DNA from: Condylostoma magnum
Lineage: Eukaryota; Ciliophora; Heterotrichea; Heterotrichida; Condylostomatidae
Reading direction: 5' to 3'
Assembly: GCA_920105805.1 (NCBI GenBank)
Contig: CAKKTI010000107.1
Span: 1 to 46,821, forward strand
DNA length: 46,821 bases
The notes under the pieces are model-generated. The model did not search any database. It saw nothing but the letters and a program-made list of their open reading frames with translations, and was not told the origin of the DNA. Positions 12,770 through 25,076 of the stretch are shown piece by piece; the stretch's first letter is position 1, and each line of letters starts with the position of its first letter. Position numbers and translations under genes: made by a program.

Positions 12770-13912
12770 ATGAAAAGAGATTTGGAGGGAAATGTGTATG
12801 AGAAAAATGAAGAGGAGGTTGAAAAGGTTTTTGTGTGTAGAGATGAAGAGTTTATGTATGTTTGGAATATAATCACTGAGTGTATATTAGAGAAAAAGTC
12901 ATAGCAGTTGTATATATGTGGGAAATCTGGGACTGGTAAAACACTTACAATTCAGAATGTTCTGTAATAACTCAGGGCTAGGAAGGAGTATAAGAATTTA
13001 TTCGAGTTGCTTGTGTTTAATGGAATGAATCATTTTTAGAAAAATGTGGTTTATAATTAAATACTTAGTAAATTGCCTATAAATAGATAAAAAATGACTT
13101 TGGAGTAAAAGGTCATTATATAAACTAAAAGGATGTATCTGCAGAAGAATATTTTGCTGATAATTTTTGATGAAATTGATAGTGTATTGAATACATAGCA
13201 GCATATTGCCTTTTTAACGGTACTTTTTAGCCTTCCACATTTAAAAAACAGTAAAATAGTATTGATTACTTTGTCTAATAGAATAGATATGCCGTAGTTT
13301 TTAATCGATAATTTAAAAGTAATCCCGGAAACTATGGTATTTGAGCCATATCAATAAGATAGTATCAAAACTATTCTAAAAGCGCATACTCAAGGATAAT
13401 AAATTGAGGAAATAATATACGACTATTGTTCAAAAACCTAAACTAGATATGGGGATGCAAGAAGAGCTTTAGAGTAACTGTAAAGATCAAAAGTAAAGGG
13501 AGAAATTTAGCTCAAAGATCTAATAAAGCAATAATAAGATTTTAATAGAGAAACTAATAATATACTAGACATTCCTCAGTACCAAAAATTCATTTTAGCA
13601 GCTATAACTTCGTATAGTAACGGCAGAATGCTAACAATATCAGACTTATATGCCGCGTATAGACAGATCTTAACTCCCTTCCAATACGAAAAAGTGCATT
13701 AATCAGACTTTTATTCCATTCTAGAAGAACTACAAAATTACAACTTCCTCAAACTCAAAGGCAAGAAGTAATTACAGTACAAAAGGCTAGTTTAACTGCA
13801 TTACACAACCAAAGAGCTATAAGAACTACTACACGATAATCAAGAAGTTCTTGAATTAATGGAACAAGATTTAGTAATGTCTTGGAAGACTAGAGTATGA
13901 GTATTTAATTAA
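12770..13912 (+). CDS. Orc1/Cdc6-family AAA+ replication initiator
   Basis: About 380 residues. It starts MKRDLEGNVYEKNEEEV, then has CRDEEF, resembling the C/L-x-x-R-[ED]-x-E lead-in of Cdc6/Orc1 proteins. Walker A is GKSGTGKT (residues 51-58), Walker B is LLIIFDEID (Asp134/Glu135), a sensor-1-like Asn is in LITLSNRID, and a sensor-2 region is RYGDARRALEQLQ. A C-terminal winged-helix follows (TISDLYAAYRQIL...DFYSILEELQNYNFLKLKG). The family loads MCM helicase at origins. It lacks the BAH domain of many Orc1 proteins, so Cdc6 or an archaeal-like Orc1/Cdc6 is equally possible. Near the end there is a TGA (13898-13900) followed four codons later by TAA (13910-13912). I took the TAA, which leaves 16 bp to the convergent neighbour; the TGA may be the real stop. 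Confidence 0.85.
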
Positions 13913-13928
13913 ATTTGGTAAATTTTTA

Positions 13929-16313
13929 TTACTTTTTAACAGAAGTTCGCTTCTTTGCACTTGATTTTTTAGTTGGAGATCTAGAAGCAGGTCTACTTTA
14001 CCTATTTTGCATTAGTTTTTACCTTGCTCCAGCCCTTTATTACTTTTCTTCACTTCCTCCACTGTTTCCACTCTTAAATGCAGCTAATTCTTAGTCATAA
14101 TAACTTTCAATAAACTCTGATAGCATCATTTTCCCTCCAGGTACATCAATTACTATATGCTCGTCCTGTAAATCAGCCTTCATTTTTCTGGTACCAAAAA
14201 TATAAGTGCCTTGGTATAGTTTTATTAAAGGAATTTCAAAATTACCTTAGTTTCAGTACTCGGCTATTAGTTCATCTAATTGGTCATCTTCTTCAGGGTA
14301 GTATTACTGCCTAGGATTTCATTGATAAGCAACCATTTTGCGGATCATTGCAATCTCAGTTTCCTTTTCTTATATTATCTTGGTAACTCTAGTATGGATT
14401 CTACTTTCAGACAAGGCTGATCTGGCCTATAGAAGTTCTAAATCAGCTACATATGATTACTCTTCCATTAATTTGTACTTGTTTTTCATTGCAAACTCAT
14501 GATTTTATAAGGACACTTCAAATTAATCCTTCAAATCATCCTTTGAGACTAATAGTCCTTGTAGTTAGCTAAGGGATTACTCTAATTCTGGGATTTTTTC
14601 CTCTAAATCTAGTATTTCTTACTCTTTACTACTAATTGTTGTTGATAACATGTTTAAATCGTTTTCTAATGTCTTATTGTCTCTGTTTATATTCATTTCA
14701 CTCTTTTAAAACTCATTATTATAGTCATTTTCTAAGCCTTAAAGAACTTCTAGTTTTTATTACATCATACTAGAATTTTCTTATTCATGAGTTTCCATTG
14801 CTCTTACAAAGTCAAACTTACTTTGCATATGAACTTCTAAATCATATTCAGCTTATAGCAGAAACAACTCATCCTCTATTTCACTTCTTTCTTAGACAAT
14901 TCTTTAATGATTATATTTCACCTTTTACAATTACTCATTAAACTGTTATTTCTGCTTTATTAACTCTTATTACCTCTAGTGCAACTTATCCGTTGTTATA
15001 TTAAAATCCTCAACTACTTAAATATACTTAGATTAGATATTCTCTCTTTAGTTTTCAATGCTTTGGTATTATTTAACCATATTCTCCTATTACTTCACTG
15101 TGTCTTCGCTTCCCTGGCTCAAATTCTTTAATATATTATTATCCGTCTTTAATATTTCATACTATTCCTATAATTTATCCAACTAATTCTTCAATTCCTT
15201 ATTCTTTTTTGCTTCTACCTAAGAATTAGTAGTTGCATCATCCTTTTCCCTGTCAATCATTACTAATAACCTCTGCAAGGTATTACACTCCTTTCCCATC
15301 TAATCCCTCGTTTCTACCATACACTCCTTTAGATTATCACATCCTTAGTCATTTTACTCAATATTCTGCTAGATATCATCAGTTTCATCAACATGTATAG
15401 TAAGTGCTCTAAGCTTTTCAGTTAACCCTATGACGATATTAGTCATTAAGTCTTTCTCACTGTCTGTGATATTGTTTAAATTAACTGCAAAATGGCTCGG
15501 AATTTCAATCTCTGTGAATTCTCTTTGGTTCTGAGTCCCTTAAGATCGTTATCTTGTAAACCTTCTGGTCCCGGACCTTGTAGGAGATCTAGTTGGTGAT
15601 CCTATCCCATCCTCTATAACATTTCCTATATAATCCCCCATATCATCCTTTATTTTCATGCATACTTACTCTGATAGGTTTTCATTGATTTAAGCTTTTG
15701 CTAGTTTTCTTAGATACGGGCATTTACTGTCTTTTCCAGCTATTTCTTAAGTAAGCGCTATAGGCTTTGGACGATTTTGTTTGGATTGGTCAGCTGGAGT
15801 TCCTTGCTATTGGGCTTGGTTTTCCTGTTCCTCTTATTCTAAAGATGATGGTTTTAAAGATGAGAAAATCATTTAGGAGGATTAAGTGTTTGTTTCTTGT
15901 AGTAGTCTTTTACTACTGGTGAAAAAGTCAACAACTGGTTCTTACGCAGGTTATTTTACCTCTTCTTCTATTTCATCTGGTATAATTCTAGTCTAACGTT
16001 ATTATGGCTTTGCCCTGGGTGAGCTAATACGCTGTTTCTTTAACTTAGCTTGTAGATTTAGTTCTATTTAAGCTCCAATTTTAAGCTGCTTTGGTTACTT
16101 TAGATCTTGTAAAGTGCATTGAGATTGATTAAGTAGTCTTTCCCCGTCGTAAGCTTCAAAGTTAAAAATTTAATTATCGTCTAGATTAGGAACTCTCAGA
16201 GTTATTTCTTTATTTAGAATCAGCTTACGAGTTTGCCCATTGGATGTAACTTTGTAATTGTAGCCCGGCTTATGGGATTTTATTTTATTTAAAATGATAG
16301 CTAAATCTGACAT
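13929..16313 (-). CDS. Coiled-coil protein with a divergent GAS2-related (GAR-like) module
   Basis: 794 residues. The N-terminus (MSDLAIILNKIKSHKPGYNYKV onward, ~80 residues) looks globular. It is followed by a Gln/Lys/Pro-rich linker with SPTRSPTRSGTRR basic repeats, then roughly 400 residues of heptad-rich, Glu/Gln/Lys-rich coiled coil. Near the C-terminus is GTYIFGTRKM...HIVIDVPGGKMMLSEFI, resembling the Gas2-related microtubule-binding fold with its PGG in place of VGGG. The tail is short and basic (SPTKKSSAKKRTSVKK), ending TAA TAA. The same module, closer to consensus, ends the coiled-coil gene at 16979-19684, so the two are probably distant paralogues. A cytoskeletal, microtubule-associated role is inferred. 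Confidence 0.75.
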
Positions 16314-16607
16314 ATTAACGATTTTATTATTATTACCGGGAAGCTGTAAAATTACTTTTATTGGGAATTATCAAAGATTTGCAAAGTTATAGACTCTTAT
16401 TATAAGTTGATAAAACTGGTAATTGTTTAACTGATGGAATTTTAAAATGCATTTAGGTATTATAGTTATAATATCTACAACTAATAAAAGCTAATTTTTG
16501 AGATAATATACATGAAAATTACTTAAATATCACACTATTAACAATCTATACACCATTATTAACATAACTACATACATTTTCCTAATCTTTAATAAAAATA
16601 AATTAAA
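16314..16607. other. Divergent intergenic spacer, 294 bp
   Basis: Separates the minus-strand coiled-coil gene from the plus-strand CCCH gene. AT-rich, with no coding frame or RNA-like structure that I can support. It is large compared with the other divergent spacers here (8-112 bp), so it could hold more extended promoter elements, but no motif is clear. Confidence 0.5.
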
Positions 16608-16955
16608 ATGTCAAATCAGCAATTCCAATTTCTAGGATCAGCTCCAACTGTTCCTCGAAAAGCCGAAGCAGGTAAATATAAAACCTAATTATGCAAGAAA
16701 TGAGAGTAGGGCTTTTGCGATTACGGCCCAAGCTGCTGCTTTGCCCATGGATACCACGAATTGCAATCAGAGAATGATATTTAAACAGCTTTCGACACTA
16801 AACCTTGCCAGTAATTTTTTGAGCAGGGATATTGCCTTTTCGGTAAAAAGTGTTAATATTCTCACTCTGGCTATAATGATATGAGTTTATAAGTTAAAAC
16901 AACGGAGCCAATTTTCCTAGAACTTGAGTCTGGGCCAATTTTTGAGGATCTTTAA
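16608..16955 (+). CDS. Small tandem CCCH zinc-finger (TTP/TIS11-like) protein
   Basis: 115 residues. Two CCCH fingers fill the centre: KYKTQLCKKWEQGFC-DYGPSC-CFAH (C-x7-C-x5-C-x3-H) and CQQFFEQGYC-LFGKKC-QYSH (C-x8-C-x5-C-x3-H). The YKT-x-LC lead-in is the signature of the tristetraprolin/TIS11 class, which binds AU-rich elements in mRNA 3' ends. The W in KKWEQG is encoded by TGA, an informative sense TGA. Both fingers are complete, so RNA binding is plausible. Ends at TAA 16953-16955, with a second in-frame TAA two codons on; the next gene begins 23 bp later on the same strand. Confidence 0.88.
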
Positions 16956-16978
16956 ATTTAATTAGAAAATTTAATAAA

Positions 16979-19684
16979 ATGTGTAGTAGACTGGTCAGCT
17001 TGCGTTTGGATAAAGCGCAGATTGAAGAGGAAATCAATTATCTTTAGATTATTCTAGGAAGTTTTGTTATGGATGAGGAGTATCCCCTAGATGAGACTCT
17101 GTGTGTTGAGGTAGAAAACTTAAGGATTACCGATAAGATTAAAATTGTTTTTATAGGAGATGACGAGATTGGTTATGTTGATATTTATTTAGATGATTAT
17201 TTTAGTAGTAAACTACTAGGCGATCTGTACGCTATTTTCAACGTAATAAATGATGAAGAAGATATTATAGGAACTATTAGCATTTAGCTTGATATTTAAT
17301 TATTGGAAGCGAATTAGCCGATCGTTGAGAAATCAAAGGAGGATTTGATATGTAAAAATTGTTAGTATTATTAGTACATGAATCAAAGTCTGGAAAATCA
17401 AATAAACTTGTTGCACTCCGGAGCAAAGATTGACGAGTAAATGAAAGATTTAAAGGAATGACTCGATTAGGGGGACTCTTCTCTTAGTCAATTTGATGAT
17501 TTGGATATACAGACTGTACTTAGTAAGCCAGGATAGCTAACTTATCATGAAGCTGAATTCTTAAAAACTATGCTTAGATCGTTAAAGTTCTAGGTTAATA
17601 CTTTGTAGTTCAGAGAAGATGAAATGAATTAGTTGAGATAGGAGTTGGAGGATAGTGTTAATGTAAATAAATAATTGTAAGATAATATTGAAGATACTGC
17701 ACAGTAATTAACCGAGCATGCATAGGAGTTATAGGAAACTATTGATAGATGTTAAAAGGCTTAAACAACTTTGGAAAAGGAGGTTTGTGATTTGAAAGAT
17801 TAAGTTTTATTACAAGAAAACTAAATTGATAGTTATAAGGCTGAAATAACTCAAATTTAGAGTGAGAAAAAGGATCTAGAAGCTAAGCTAAATTAAGATG
17901 AGATATGAGAGAAATATGTGTAAGATCTTGAGCTCTGTTTAAAGGAGACAGAATAGGCATATGAAGATCTAAGAGGGAGATATGCTCAAACACTTCAACA
18001 ATTCAGTGATCATTGTGTTATGTAGGAAGAAAAAATATAAAGGCTGTCGGATAGTCAATAAACGTCAGCTAATTCATACAATGATCTTGATTATGACAGT
18101 GTATTAAAAGAGCTGTTACTTGAATAAGAATAGAAAAATACTCAGTATTCTCAGTTAGAACAATAAAACAAGGATATTATCAAGGATTATTAAAAGTTAG
18201 TCAATTAACGTTAATTAGATAGCTAATTATATTTCAAAGACTAAGAAAAAATTGATTAGATGCAAAGTGATTATAAGGAAAGTATTTATAATATCGCTTA
18301 GTTAAAGTAATAGTTGCTTGATTTAAAAAAGACACAAAATGATTAGATAGGAGATAATGAGAAACTGAAATAGTAAAATGACTTTCTTACTGGCTAAAAC
18401 GAAGAATTAAGAAAAGATTTATAAGATATGAGCCAAATTATACAAAAAATAGGCGATCTTGAAAAATCTGATGAATCATAAATTGAAGAGCTTTAAAATA
18501 TAATAGAAGAAAAAAACTAACTAATTAAATGAATTAAAAAGGAATAATAAAGATTCGAGGATATAATCCAATAGCAAAATGAAGAAATAAAGAACCTTAA
18601 AGCCTCTTTAATACCCTACTCTTCTCAAAAATAAGACAATTAGACAACTGATCCATAAAATGTACAACCAAAGCAATTTTATTTATAAGATTCTTTAAAA
18701 TAAATAGAATCTGCAAAGGACGAATAAATTTCTATGTAAGAAAACAAAATTTCATCAATGTCATGTTAAATTGAAGGGGCTTAAAACACGATTAAAGATC
18801 TAAAAGATTATGTCTAAAAGCTAAATGATGATTTCTAGGTTGAATGCTAAAACAGTTAAAATTTATGCAATGGGCTTTTAAAAAAACAAGAAGATTTTAC
18901 CTGTAAAATATCAATTCTAAACTAAGCTTTAACAGGTAAAAAACAAGAAATTTCAAAGCTTTAAGCCTAGAAACAATCTATAAAAACTGATCTTTTATCA
19001 CTTAAATCACAATAACAGTACAATCAATTATAATAAAGCAATGACATAAACTATAAAAAGCATTGTAAACTTTTAAACAATCATAGAAACCAAGCAATAT
19101 AATAAATATACAAGATGTCTGACTACTTGGTGCATTAATCTGAGTAAAATATACAAGTTCACTCTCTTCTGAACTATTTCAAACAAACATTAGATGAAAA
19201 GGAGAATGACATTTTAGCTTTACTTCAACAACTTGAATAGAAACCTTAAAAGGCCTATAAACCTAAGAGAGATGATCCTGTTGATTGTGCCATTGCAGAT
19301 TACTTGAACTCAAGGCCAGAGCCTCTTGAAGTTCCTTTAATAAGAGAAGATGTAGGACTGTATTTATTCGGTACAAAACGAGTTTTCATGAAGCTGGAAA
19401 ATGGCTAAATAATTGTAAGAGTTGGAGGAGGATATATGAATATTAATGAGTTTATTGATATGTATACACCAATAGAACTAGAAAAGAGAATAAAGGGTTA
19501 GGATGATAGTGAAGAATTAAGAAAGGCTATGATGTCTAAATTAACTGATTAAATAAGAAATTAAGGGTCAAGATAAAGTACTGGGTATTCAACTTGTTAT
19601 GCAGTTCCAAGAAGAGTAAATTCGTATTCAAAGTCTCCTGTAAGATCACCTAAGAAAATCAGAAATAGCTACAAGGAAGCCTAA
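16979..19684 (+). CDS. Long coiled-coil protein with C-terminal GAS2-related (GAR) domain
   Basis: 901 residues in one frame. The first ~110 residues are globular with beta-strand character (IRI.FIGDDEIGYVDIYLDDYF), possibly C2-like, though I am not certain. A C-x2-C pair (ICKNC) follows, then about 600 residues of Gln/Glu/Lys-rich coiled coil. Near the C-terminus LYLFGTKRVFMKLENGQIIV leads directly into RVGGGYMNINEFIDMYTP. This closely follows the Gas2/GAR consensus ([VL]RVGGGW..L..[FY]L..HDP) known for microtubule binding. The tail is basic (SKSPVRSPKKIRNSYKEA). A microtubule or cortical cytoskeleton linker is inferred. Stop at TAA 19682-19684. Confidence 0.82.
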
Positions 19685-19818
19685 AATATGTAAGAATTTT
19701 TATAAAATACTTGTTTGTTTATGAGTAGGTAGTTAGCTCTCTTGCTTTCCTTTAAATTTGACTTAGGAGTTAATTAATTCAATTAAGACATTTTTAACTA
19801 CTTACACCTTATAATTTT

Positions 19819-21819
19819 ATGATTAAAAGAAGAAAAGCAAGACCATATTCGTATTAATCAATAGCAGTACGTCCAGATAGCTGTATATCGTTAGATAAGC
19901 CAATAAAGGATCCAAAAGAATGTAAATATTTTCCAGTATGACGGCGAATAAGAATAAAGCTTTTTGCTTAGATTCGACTGTAAAGATTTATAGATATATA
20001 AAACATACAATAGAACCAAGTATCCCCTTTTATGTCTTTAAACTACGAAGACTTTTAACTCTCTCAGGAAATAAAAACAGATACTGAATAAATCTTTTAA
20101 TCTGCAAGTTAAGTACTCATTAGATAAAATAAGCTAATAAATCCTGACTCAATACTACTCTAAATCTGAAACTTATTTGTAGCAGTTTTACTTATATGAT
20201 GTGCAATTTTTGTTCCTTTTTAATTAGCTTTCATAGAGACTAAGCTATGGGATTCTTGATCAATAGCCGATTTGATTATTGATATACTTTTCTTTATAGA
20301 TATAGTACTTATATTCAACACGCCTTACTACACACAATAAAAGGAAATAGTGACCAGTCGGTGGATTATTTTTAAGCAATATTTAAAAGGCTGATTGATC
20401 GTAGACATTTTAGCATGTTTCCCTTTTCAATTCATAATTCCATAACAAGAGACGGAGTATACTGGGCTTCTAAGACTGCTAAGACTGTCCAGACTTACTC
20501 GGCTTATAAGAATAACAAGGATTTTAAAGTTGATAAAACATTGCAAATAGTCAAATTTTTATAATTTTATTCAAGAATTCTTAAGTCTAAAGCAAAGTGT
20601 ACTTAGACTTTTATTGACTATATCCGGAATCTTACTCTCAATACATATAATTGCATGTTTTTGATACATGACTGCGATTATGGATAATTTTGAACCAGAT
20701 TCCTGAGTAATGCGATATGATTTATACAAAGAAAGCAATGAGATTTTATACTTGGCTTCAATTTACTGAGCCGTGACTACTCTAAGTACTGTAGGATATG
20801 GTGACATTTATCCTAAAACAACTTTTGAGATAACTCTAACAATGATTTGAATGCTAATTGGCCTATACTTTCTATCTTTTACTATTAGTAGTTTATCAAG
20901 TACTCTCATAAATATTGATAGCTCTGAAACATAGATTTTACTGAAACTTGGAATTGTAGATGAGTATTGCTAAGATGTAGGTCTTAATAGTAAGTTAAGA
21001 AACTCTATCATGAATGCTATAAAATTCAACCATGATAACACCGGCTTTAGTGTAAGTGAAAAGTATGAAATTCTCAATGAATTGCCCAATTCACTCAAAT
21101 TTGAGTTATCACTTAATATGCATAGAGGAGTTTTACAACGATTTAACTTCTTTTAAGAGAAAAATGCAGATTTTATAGTATAAGTTGTGCCTTTTTTAAA
21201 ACATGAGCAATTTTTAAGGGATGAGCCTGTTTTTAGAAAAGGAGAGAATTCAAATGACATTTACTTTATTGTTAAGGGAAGAATTAATTATATATACGGT
21301 CATAATGATACTGTTTTTAAGACGATGTCAGTTGGAGGCTATTTTGGGGATGTGGGAGTATGCTTGAAATTATAAAGGGAAAGTACTGTTGTAGCAGCTT
21401 AAAATTGTAAGTTTCTAATTATGTACAAGAAACTTACAAGATAAATCAAGCTTTAGTTTCCTTTTGTATGAAAATAAATGATATAAGCTGCTTAGGACAA
21501 AAGAAAGAATCTTTTAAACTCGATGTATTAGATGAAAGCATTAATTAAATAGGCTAATTAAAAGAAGGCTTCATAATAACCACTGGCTGTTATAAAGTAG
21601 CGTATTAATCAAATGGTAAACAATAAATTAGTACAGAAATAAGGAAAAGGAGTAAAGAAACATCAGTGCTGTTAGACAATCTATACACAATTTAACAAGC
21701 ATAGTGAATAAATATAAAAAATGCACCAAAAGGTAGACAAGCTGGTTAATTTGTATTCATAACTGCAAAGAATCAAGTACTCAAAGAAAATACCAATTTC
21801 AGTAGATAAACTTGACTAA
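19819..21819 (+). CDS. Cyclic-nucleotide-binding-domain K+ channel (EAG/CNG/HCN type)
   Basis: 666 residues. A basic cytoplasmic N-terminus is followed by S1 (NLFVAVLLIWCAIFVPF), S2-S3 (ADLIIDILFFIDIVLIF), and an S4 with Arg/Lys every third residue (LLRLLRLSRLTRLIRITRIL). The pore helix and selectivity filter read IYWAVTTLSTVGYGD (GYGD at residues 326-329), so it is K+ selective. The pore-helix W317, nearly invariant in the family, is a TGA codon at 20767-20769. A C-linker and CNBD (about residues 455-550, with EPVFRKGENSNDIYFIVKG and GGYFGDVG) follow, then a basic coiled tail. A plasma-membrane channel gated by voltage and possibly cyclic nucleotide. The TAA stop (21817-21819) overlaps the stop of the convergent carboxypeptidase. 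Confidence 0.95.
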
Positions 21820-24137
21820 ATATTATCAAATGAGATTTCTTGTTGCTCCTTTTGTGTTTGAATTAACTTTGTATAAAGCTTCTTCCTTCTGTAGTAAAGC
21901 AACCATATCAGGGCAAAGGCTACTAGTAGTATAAAGCAAACTATCAATATGCTTAATGCAATATTACCCTCTTAAACCGTGTCATCCAGATATTTATCAT
22001 AATAATTAGGATTTATGTATCCAAAAGTGCAATTGGCATATACATAATCTTTATATTCCAGTTAGGCATGCTTTCCAATCAATTTGTCTCCAAATTCTAG
22101 TGATATTGTATTGTAAATATCGTAGAATTATGGTTTTGTTTTATGATTTATATATAGCTTTTTACCTGATATATTTAAATCAATACTTTAAGCATCAGTA
22201 AAATTAACATCTTTAAAAATATAACCAAATAACTTGAGATCTCCTGATTATCTTTTAATGAATATGTTGCCTATATTCTTTTATTAACTCCTTAAAACAC
22301 AAACCCCACCTTCTTTTGTAATTGGATGTGCCTTTTACGGTTATTTTACATCAACAACTGCTAAACCTATCAATCTTTAAGTGTAGGATTGTAGAATAAT
22401 AGACTTTCCTACTAACAGATTAGGGTTATAGCAATTTTCTAGTAAGATGGGTCTATTGATTTAGTAAGTGACCTTCATAGCGCATAGGAATTAAAAAAAC
22501 TCGTTCATTTATCCAAAGCTTTCCATAAAAATATCCCTTTAATCTCCGTAAGTGCTTATATAAAGTTTAAAATTTTAATCAAACTATGTATTAATTTACA
22601 CTTGAATCTAGTTATTATAATATTTTATTATTTCAACAAATCCAACTTGACTTGTTTAGTATAAAGAATCAAATAGATTTATGATAAAATAATCATCTAT
22701 ATCTTTTTGATCTGATTATACATATATCAATTTAACTGGGGCCGATGTCTTTATCTTTTAACTTTTATATGTAAACTCCTTGTTTTCTACATAGTACTCA
22801 TCATATATTCTTGACCTAGCAATATGAGTTTAAGGCCTAACATTAGGATCAGGAGCCTCCTAGTCTCCCCAACTCTAATCTGCCTTATATCTGATAAACG
22901 CAATCATATCTTCCTCTATTTCAAACTCCTTACTGAAAATTTTATCACTTTTTAACCTGCAATACCCAGATTCAATTTCATATTTTTGGAAACTTGGTAA
23001 ATCTTCTTATTCTATAAATCCCATTTGCAACTTCTCGTATATTTCTTCATTAAATTTCAATACATAAACCTCAATATCCTCAGCATACAAACACCCTCCA
23101 AACCGCCACCTTAGATCAATCTGTCTACCCATAAAATCTCCTATAAAATCAACATAAGGCTCAAGTAAATCAGCTAATGCCATATTAACCCTGATAAACT
23201 TAGCAACTGACCCATTGTTCCCATCCAGTATATTCTTATTAACTCCTAAACTGCTCTCGATAGGCTACTTATCCCCGGACTCAATTAAATATACAACTTA
23301 CCTAAAAGCATTCTCATTATACTCCTTAACCTAATAATCCGTTTAATTGCAATACACTACTGGCCTTTCTTAATTAACTTCGTTTTCCCAACCAGCTGCG
23401 TATGCCCAGTCCTCTAGTCCTCCAGCAACATCATATACAGTATCGGTCATTGTCCCCAGCATCTACGTAGGATGAGTGTAATCACTAATAGCCTCTGCAA
23501 TCTAAGACAACAATGCATTATCTGGTGCTTCTGTCGATTTTCCATTAATTTTGTGATTTGGACTTCCCCATACATAAGAAAAGGAGGACTGACCACCGTG
23601 GTAAGTCACACTTATCTAAAACAAGTTATTTTACATCAGTTCTATTAAGGTCATTCCTGTTGTAGTTTTGGCGCATTGATCAGGTCGCACTTTATACCCA
23701 AAATCCCTATTAGGGTCATAATAATGGCCATTTCTCTACTCTTCCCTTCTGTTGTGGTAAAATCCTTGTACATTCGTCATAGGTGTCATTACAATTCTTC
23801 TAGTATCTAAGATTTTCTTGACTCATGGCTAAGTCTCGTAATTTTCGCATAAGAAATCAGCAAACTCAGTTACTACTGTAGGGCCTAGTCTTTCATTTCC
23901 ATGCAGACATCCGGAGATAAACAATTAAGGCGCATTTTTTTAAGCATTTGACATAGTTATGATATGTTATGCACATCCTGGGCAATTTTCTGGATATGGA
24001 ATGTTATAAATATCCTAAGCTGTTGTTAACTCAAAGTACGGGCATGTTTGGTTTAGCATATTTAACTTGTATACAATTTCTTAGTAGTTGAGGAGGCTAA
24101 AGCTGTGAGCTTGTAGTAAGAAAAGAAATAAAACCAT
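21816..24137 (-). CDS. Membrane-anchored M14 zinc carboxypeptidase
   Basis: 773 residues. The signal peptide is MVLFLLLQAHSFS. The M14 catalytic set is present: zinc ligands His78 and Glu81 in SGCLHGNERLGP, substrate-binding Asn142-Arg143 in DPNRDFGY, the third zinc ligand His179 in SVTYHGG, and the catalytic Glu285 in VVYLIESGD. A long ectodomain of ~400 further residues follows, then one TM helix (ALSILIVCFILLVAFALIWL) and a short basic tail (YYRRKKLYTKLIQTQKEQQE). Predicted type I, with the protease lumenal or extracellular. All catalytic residues are intact, so it is probably active. The TAG stop (21816-21818) overlaps the K+ channel TAA on the other strand by two bases. Confidence 0.93.
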
Positions 24138-24390
24138 TTAAATAGTAAATTATTTTACTGAGCTTTAGTATTGAGTATTTTAGAAAGGGTTAGAATATGC
24201 ATAGAAGAGATTTGATGCTCTGTAGGGAGAAGAAGCTTGTTACAATATATTTTGCAGAATTTTTGTTAAGGTAATTGAAATATTGTATAATCTTCTCCTT
24301 TTACATTACAAGTGAGGGAATAATCAGTATTTTGTATTAGAAATAGTCACAAAATGATAGACTATAGATTAAGACAAATATTATAACATT

Positions 24391-25059
24391 TCAATTCATA
24401 ACTTCAACATGCACAATAAGCTATTTTATTATATCGTTTAATCTTTCATCAATTTTGTAAGGTGTGAATTGCTATCTCCTCTATTATCTATTCCTTACTC
24501 ATTTTTTCAACCTTTTACTCTAATTTAAAACTATACCCATAGTTCTTTTCAATTTTTATGTCTCAATTTTAGCATTATTATACTCATTTTCAATTTAATT
24601 CAACTAGTGCTATAGTTAAATTCCTTCTAATTCCAATTCATCCTTTTCTTACTAAGCCTATTCTACTAAAGCTTTAAGTTCTTCAATATCAGTTTCAATC
24701 TGCTTCCTTTCATTAACAAAATTCAACTCTGAATCTTCATACAATTCCTTAAAATTACCTTAAATTTACAATTACTCATACTATTAACTCAATTCTTTAA
24801 TATTCTACTTATCAGTCCTAACAACATCATTAAAGTGCTAAATAGTCTCCGTACATCTCTAAAAGCTTAAATTCTCTTCATTTTTCATCTAATCATTTAA
24901 TAAACTATACACTTTAATCTATTCTTCAACCTATTCAACTTGCTAATCTAAACTTTAATCACTGTGCTCTAACTGCCTCAACTTCTGTTCATGAAACTTA
25001 TTAGAATCTTACAACTCCTATATTAAAACTAATAACTACTTTTAAGTCATTTAATCCAT
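24391..25059 (-). CDS. Small coiled-coil protein, possibly tail-anchored
   Basis: 222 residues if the TGA at 24391-24393 is the stop. Starts MDQMTQKQLLVLIQELQ and is almost entirely heptad coiled coil, ending in a basic patch (KRLKKWVRNRQQRRQQ, W from TGA) and YKIDERLNDIIKQL. If the 24391 TGA is read as Trp the frame runs on to TAA at 24337-24339. That adds 18 residues with a hydrophobic run (NVIIFVLIYSLSFCDYF) that could be a C-terminal membrane anchor. The sequence alone cannot decide. A second in-frame ATG lies 9 nt inside. The 253 bp between this stop and the carboxypeptidase start hold nothing else I recognise. Confidence 0.75.
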
Positions 25060-25076
25060 AATTATAAACCGGTAAT
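25060..25076. promoter_or_regulatory. 17-bp divergent spacer with ACCGGT palindrome
   Basis: The complete interval between two divergent ATGs (coiled-coil gene on minus, 4-TM gene on plus): AATTATAAACCGGTAAT. It holds a TATAA run and the palindrome ACCGGT (25068-25073). Core promoter elements for at least one gene must lie inside a coding region if both starts are right. Confidence 0.45.

Noticed and set aside
24138-24390. Possible small plus-strand ORF starting MHRRDLML in the spacer before the carboxypeptidase
   Set aside because: No clear end, no family resemblance, and it overlaps the carboxypeptidase promoter region; composition is that of AT-rich spacer.
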